Shown here: positions 59,909 to 64,000 of the stretch, one piece after another
How positions within the stretch are numbered: position 1 is the first letter of the stretch
Layout: each line of letters begins with the position of its first letter
Assembly (NCBI RefSeq): GCF_017515565.1
Contig: NZ_JAFWFN010000022.1
Location: 62,001 to 126,000 of the forward strand
DNA length: 64,000 nt
Direction of reading: 5' to 3'
Source: Halomonas sp.
GTDB lineage: Bacteria; Pseudomonadota; Gammaproteobacteria; Pseudomonadales; Halomonadaceae
The notes under the pieces: generated by a model
Told to the model about the DNA's origin: nothing
Database searches by the model: none
The model's input: the letters and a program-made list of their open reading frames with translations, nothing else
Program-made: the position numbers and the translations under genes

Positions 59909-61759
59909 TCAGCGAAGATGTCTGCTTATTTCCCTTAGCCAGGTTAATACTTCACCGTCCGGGTCTGCACTATGAAGGCGCGCCATTGTCATATTGGATA
60001 CACCACCTCGATTCAACCGTTTTTTGGCCTTTCTCTCTTTCTTGCCTTGTTTCTTCTCGTCCAAGTTGTCCCAATCTACTGTAGACTCCGATGCCTCATG
60101 GACCACTCTTGCTACCATCACTGGAACATCATCGAACGAACAGAAGTTTTCGGTTAGCTGTATCTCAAACTCTTCGTTTATGGCTTCAAAATGAATGTAA
60201 TTCTCCATTTCTCTTTTATTAGTTATGAACGAACGACAGTTATCGCCGCGTGCATTCACCCTATCTGCTGCATCCTGATACTTGGCTGGTTCAGGTGGCG
60301 GCACATCCCTATCCAATACGTGAACTTCGGGAACCTGAAGTCCTTCGAGCCTGTTCGTCCATAACTCCAGAGTCGAGCCTCCCATAGGGATATATACCAA
60401 CTCTCCTCGTTGTTCTGCGTCTTTTAAATCAACAATACTTTGGTCTTCCTGTGATAAACGCCATGATATTCCGCTAAGGTATTCAATATCATTAGGCCCC
60501 TCTACTCCAACGAAGACCTTAATGTTGTGATTTGCAAACATACCAAGGCTCGATTTAATCCTTAGCAGAGTATCATCATCGTTCTCAGCCAATATTCGGG
60601 AACCATTTTCGTCTTTTTCAATAAATCTTATGGATTCACGATCAACTCTTCCGGCAAGAATAGGATTGTGAGTCGTGAAAATTACTTGATGATTTTCCTC
60701 AAGTGCCAACTCCTTCAGTGCATCTAGGAGCAGCAACTGATTGTTAGGATGCTGTGATGTCTCAGGCTCCTCTATTGCAAAAATGACATCTTGAACGTCT
60801 CTCTCACTTGCCAACTGTTCAGCCTTAGCTCGAAAAAAGTTGATCAAGAAAAGCCGTCTAACCCCACTAACTCGTTTGTTCAAGGGTATTTGATCTTCAT
60901 TGGTAAGCGACACTGAGAAAACCTTACCCCAGTTGAAATTTGAGAAATTCGGGTTCAGCTGGCTTGCTAATTCAGGATCCATTTCTCGGATTTTTTCAAT
61001 GGTTAATCTGGTAACGTCTTCAACTTGGCGTTTTACATACTCACCTATGATGTCAAGTTCAGCCGCCTTTTGCTTTAGAGCTTCCTTGATTGCAAATTTA
61101 ATGGGATCTTGCGCCTCAGCGTCTTGGTCGGAGCTTGGACGATCAGATTTAAAGAGCTGGAAGAGAGGAAGGGTATTTTGCAGCGGCTTCCAAATCTTGG
61201 ACTTACCCTCTAATTCGATTAATTGCTTCGCTAATTGTTCGTCAGATGTGCTTAGCCAGATTGCGTGCCGGAGAGCTGATTTAATAGTTTCGTTTACGCC
61301 CTCTAAATCAACACCAAGTTCTCTAGCTCTTGCCCTAAGCTGCGCTATGGTCAAAGAAAATAGATCATTGAAATTTTCAGCTGTTGGGTGAACTGCTCGT
61401 ATGAAAATTTGTTCGCACTTTGGGGAGGCACCAGAGAATACTTTTTTTATTTCAAGCTTCCCATCGGGGTTTAATAGGTATTCATTTGCAGGCGATATAA
61501 GATTATCTGTATCTATAATTAGCTGCTCTGGGATCTCCTTGAAGATACAAGTTATTTCTATATCGTCAGAGTTCCTCAACCCGGCAGAGCGGTCACCAGG
61601 CTCTAGCTTTTCGGAATTAAAGAAAGCATCCAGAGCCTCAAGCACTGAAGATTTCCCTATGTCATTTTTAGCAACGAGCGCCGTCAAATCGGAGAAAGGT
61701 ATCGATATTTCATCCTTGTAACAGCGGAAATTTTTTATTTTTACACTATCCAGCTTCAT
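59909..61759 (-). CDS. OLD-family-like ATPase with TOPRIM/DUF4435-like C-terminal domain
   Basis: 616 residues. Walker A is near residue 30 in VAKNDIGKSSVLEAL (a less common KNDIGKSS form). Walker B is FAIEEPETSQHPNNQ near residue 325, followed by FTTHNP. The C-terminal part has FVGVEGPNDIEYLSG near 415, LDRDVPPP near 485 and TNKREMENYI near 518. These fit a TOPRIM/DUF4435-type nuclease with its acidic residues. OLD and PARIS-type proteins of this build act against phages, but activity here is inferred. The stop is 1 base from attC1, so it behaves as the last gene before an attC. An AGGGA site precedes the ATG. Confidence 0.8.
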   Translation of the reverse strand: MKLDSVKIKNFRCYKDEISIPFSDLTALVAKNDIGKSSVLEALDAFFNSEKLEPGDRSAGLRNSDDIEITCIFKEIPEQLIIDTDNLISPANEYLLNPDGKLEIKKVFSGASPKCEQIFIRAVHPTAENFNDLFSLTIAQLRARARELGVDLEGVNETIKSALRHAIWLSTSDEQLAKQLIELEGKSKIWKPLQNTLPLFQLFKSDRPSSDQDAEAQDPIKFAIKEALKQKAAELDIIGEYVKRQVEDVTRLTIEKIREMDPELASQLNPNFSNFNWGKVFSVSLTNEDQIPLNKRVSGVRRLFLINFFRAKAEQLASERDVQDVIFAIEEPETSQHPNNQLLLLDALKELALEENHQVIFTTHNPILAGRVDRESIRFIEKDENGSRILAENDDDTLLRIKSSLGMFANHNIKVFVGVEGPNDIEYLSGISWRLSQEDQSIVDLKDAEQRGELVYIPMGGSTLELWTNRLEGLQVPEVHVLDRDVPPPEPAKYQDAADRVNARGDNCRSFITNKREMENYIHFEAINEEFEIQLTENFCSFDDVPVMVARVVHEASESTVDWDNLDEKKQGKKERKAKKRLNRGGVSNMTMARLHSADPDGEVLTWLREISRHLR

Positions 61760-62329
61760 TCTCTATCCCTATTCTATTTCGGCTCTTCCTGTGGGAGAGT
61801 GTTAACAGTTTATTAATGCGCGTGCGTATTTCCCTGGAAAACTCAACCCTACCAATGCCTTTCAATCCATTGATAGAAAAGGGAAAAATCATCAACTTCA
61901 TTCTAAAGCTCGCTAGAAAAATGCGCATGCGCGTTATCATTCTTGATCGTCTTTACGAAATGCGTATAAACATACGCACACCTCTCTCAACTTATTGTTT
62001 TAAAGCATTTTTAAAAAAAACTTCAACAAAATTGAGCACGCACCCCATTGGGCGTGCCAGAAAAACGGGCATTCCTGGCTGAAAATCCCTATTCATACTG
62101 CATAGCACTTCGTTGCCTCTACGTTTGCCATGCGTATCTGCCATGCCTTTTTGCCCTGAAAACTCATCAACCTTCACAAAATATGCTTAGCCTTAACGCT
62201 AGCAGATTATGCTTAGTTTCGTCACTATCTATTAGCCGCTCCTCTGGGCATTGTTACCCTCGCCTTCATTTCCTGGTGGCGAACACGGTAAGCTAGCCAG
62301 CACTCTCGCTGCTGATTAAAGACCCAACA
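61760..62329. other. AT-rich intergenic region with TGCG repeats, upstream of the OLD-like gene
   Basis: 570 bases without a convincing gene. It holds TGCGCGTGCG (61817-61826), TGCGCATGCG (61922-61931) and a perfect inverted repeat TGCGTAT-AAAC-ATACGCA (61961-61978). These look like operator repeats. No attI site or integrase gene is seen. An 88-codon frame at 61816 on the plus strand has no ribosome site and is not claimed as a gene. Confidence 0.45.
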
Positions 62330-63250
62330 ATGACTACCCACTGGATACTTGGCCCCGGCGCCATTGGCCGCTTGCTGGCCCATTCGCTTGCACCGCTTAC
62401 CGAGGTTGCTTTGATTAGCCGCCGGGCGCTGCCTGAGCAGCAAGTGCTTACCACACCCGAAGGCGAACAACACTCGCAGCGCCTTAATGTGCTTACGGTT
62501 GATCAGTTGGCTTCTAACACACATGAACCGCCTGGTTTTGTGCATATCACCACCAAGGCCATGGCGGCTGAGGCGGCGCTTGAAAGCCTTTCACGCGTTA
62601 TCCCCCCTGCTACGCCTCTAGTGCTGTGGCAAAACGGCTTTTTAGCACAGCCGCGCATTACCCAGGCGTGGCCGGGGCCAGTGCTGTGTGCCACTACTAC
62701 CCAAGGCGCCTACCTAACGGGGGATGAGGGCGTGGTACACGCGGGGCGTGGGCCGACATTTATTGGCGACCTGAATAACCAACACGGTGTGCTGTCGGCA
62801 ACACTCGCGCAGACATTAGGTGAGGCAGGCTTTACCGCTACGCCGGTAGACGATATTCGCCAACGCCTGTGGCAGAAGCTAGCGGTGAATGCAGCGATTA
62901 ACCCGCTGGTCGCGCTGCATGGGGTGCGTAACGGCGAATTGCGGGAGACAGCCTACGCAGGCCGCGTGGCAGCGGTAACAGGGGAAGTTGCAGCGATCTT
63001 GCAGGCAGAAGGCATTCAGCCGCCCACGGGTGGGCAAGGTAAGGAAGCCTGGTTGGCGTTGGTGTGGCAGGTAGTGGAGAACACCGCGAACAACAAGGCA
63101 TCGATGCTGCAGGACGTTGAGGCCAAACGCCCCACCGAGCGCGGGGCGATTTTGGGGCCATTGATTGAAAGCGCCCAACGCCATGGGTTGCGGTGTGAGG
63201 TATTGCAAGCGCTTGATGATGAGCTAGCGATGTTAGAAGCACGCTTTTAG
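62330..63250 (+). CDS. panE: 2-dehydropantoate 2-reductase (ketopantoate reductase)
   Basis: 306 residues. The NADPH loop is LGPGAIGRLLAHSL at the N-terminus (GxGxxG), ITTKAMAAEAAL follows, and the catalytic lysine is in QKLAVNAAINPLVALHG near residue 180. NKASMLQDVEAKRPTERGAI near 245 is the family end motif. It reduces ketopantoate to pantoate for CoA synthesis. The ribosome site is weak. It is the first normal gene after the cassette region. Confidence 0.92.
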   Translation: MTTHWILGPGAIGRLLAHSLAPLTEVALISRRALPEQQVLTTPEGEQHSQRLNVLTVDQLASNTHEPPGFVHITTKAMAAEAALESLSRVIPPATPLVLWQNGFLAQPRITQAWPGPVLCATTTQGAYLTGDEGVVHAGRGPTFIGDLNNQHGVLSATLAQTLGEAGFTATPVDDIRQRLWQKLAVNAAINPLVALHGVRNGELRETAYAGRVAAVTGEVAAILQAEGIQPPTGGQGKEAWLALVWQVVENTANNKASMLQDVEAKRPTERGAILGPLIESAQRHGLRCEVLQALDDELAMLEARF

Positions 63251-63377
63251 CGTGGGGCGGCTGCGCCGCCCTTTCGCGGGTGCCTCGTTTCTTGCTGCGC
63301 TCGCTACGCGTTACCTCGCGCTACAAGTAGTGGTCACATCACGCTGTTAAATCCGTCATCAACGCGGCGCGTGGCTC

Positions 63378-64000
63378 TTATGAGACGGGAATCATCACTA
63401 CCTTGCGGTAGGCGGGTAGCTCGGCAAGCTGTTCGGCCCAGCGCTCTAGGCGCGGGCGGGGTTGCCAGGTTATGCCGCTGTTGCGCAGGTTATAAACAAA
63501 CGGTGCAATGGCGATATCGCCCAAGCCAAACGCGTCGCCGGAGAACCAGGGCTGATCAGCAAGGGTTTTGTCCAGCTGGGCAAATAGTTTTTCACAGGTA
63601 GCAATGGTGGGTTCTAGGCTGGCGGTGTCGCGCTGCTCTGCGGGGGTTCTTACATAGCCCAGCAAGAGTGCACGGTGTGGCGGTGTGAGCGCACTGGTTG
63701 ACCAGTCCATCCACTTTTCCATTTGGGCACGCTTGGCGGGTTCGTCAATCCACAGCGACCCTTGGCCATACTGGGCGGCTAGGTAGCGAATAATGGCGTT
63801 GGACTCCCAGAGTACGGTGTGGGTGGCGTCGTCTTTTAACAGCGGCACCAGCCCGTTGGGGTTCATCGCCAAGTATTCGGCTGTGTTATTAACCCCATGC
63901 TCCCGCCCTGCTGGAATTTGCTCGTAAGGCAGTTCCAGGGTTTCTAATACCCAAAGAACTTTTTTAACATTGGTAGAGTTGTTGCGGCCCCAAAGCGTAA
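63378..64000 (-). CDS. Glutathione S-transferase, start cut by the window edge
   Basis: The frame stays open to the right edge and gives [20 protein letters not shown] near the N-terminus, so only a few residues are missing. The thioredoxin-like domain ends in [12 protein letters not shown] with the ESNAII segment (residues that bind glutathione). An all-helical domain follows, with [12 protein letters not shown]. Members conjugate or reduce with glutathione; this substrate is unknown. It is convergent with panE. Confidence 0.88.
   Translation of the reverse strand, partial: TLWGRNNSTNVKKVLWVLETLELPYEQIPAGREHGVNNTAEYLAMNPNGLVPLLKDDATHTVLWESNAIIRYLAAQYGQGSLWIDEPAKRAQMEKWMDWSTSALTPPHRALLLGYVRTPAEQRDTASLEPTIATCEKLFAQLDKTLADQPWFSGDAFGLGDIAIAPFVYNLRNSGITWQPRPRLERWAEQLAELPAYRKVVMIPVS

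Noticed and set aside
61816-62082. 88-codon frame with an ATG at the edge of the TGCG repeats
   Set aside because: No ribosome site, low-complexity basic composition and overlap with palindromes that better explain the sequence. A minus-strand frame covers the same area.
1-64000. CRISPR arrays, tRNA or rRNA genes, replication origin
   Set aside because: No regularly spaced direct repeats, no cloverleaf or rRNA-like sequence and no origin-type boxes were seen by eye.

Overview
The window looks like chromosome from a halophilic gammaproteobacterium of the Halomonas/Vreelandella type. This is inferred from the moderate GC, the style of the encoded proteins and the mix of housekeeping genes (proS, nfo, topB, lemA, slyD, ampG, ubiB-like). 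No rRNA, tRNA or species marker was found, so the genus is an inference. Both ends cut genes: a PLP-dependent decarboxylase on the left and a glutathione S-transferase on the right.

Layout. 1-2.4 kb: a PLP decarboxylase and an ATP-grasp ligase, probably the end of a small biosynthetic cluster. 2.7-13.96 kb: a glycerol regulon, made of a Rhizobium-type glycerol ABC transporter (glpSTPQ, DUF2160, glpV), glpD, and on the opposite strand glpK and glpR. glpV, the binding-protein gene, is frameshifted, and no glpF is present. 14-16 kb: an SLC13-type transporter. 16.1-21 kb: an operon of two crotonases and an NDP-forming acyl-CoA synthetase, divergent from an RpiR-type regulator. 21-30.5 kb: qorA-like, ugpQ-like, nfo, an XRE-cupin regulator, an amidase, benE, a lipoprotein, proS and a lytic transglycosylase. 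30.7-36.8 kb: a redox/c-di-GMP island. It has a cupredoxin-like protein, a GGDEF-EAL protein, a DUF3034 protein and a truncated-globin lipoprotein. Facing them are a diguanylate cyclase and a SUOX-fold periplasmic protein.

37-51 kb: slyD, ampG, a SEC-C/TPR protein, an ABC1 kinase, topB, a eukaryote-like UMP/CMP kinase with an extra N-terminal domain, a lemA/M48 peptidase pair in which the M48 gene is split by one in-frame TAG, DUF2784, and a subtilase next to a stand-alone propeptide-like protein. 51-56.6 kb: a Crp-like regulator, an AI-2E family transporter, an IS5-type transposase remnant, fadD, a BASS-family transporter whose start region carries 17-bp tandem repeats, and a GFA-fold protein.

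56.7-61.8 kb is the most striking part: an AT-richer array of genes all on the minus strand, separated by five recognisable attC recombination sites, with no integron integrase in the window. This is a CALIN, a cluster of attC sites lacking the integrase. Its cassettes encode an OLD/TOPRIM-like ATPase, a GNAT acetyltransferase, a GIY-YIG-like protein and two proteins I cannot name, one with HEPN-like features. It ends in a truncated cassette and a higA remnant. panE and the glutathione S-transferase follow on the right.
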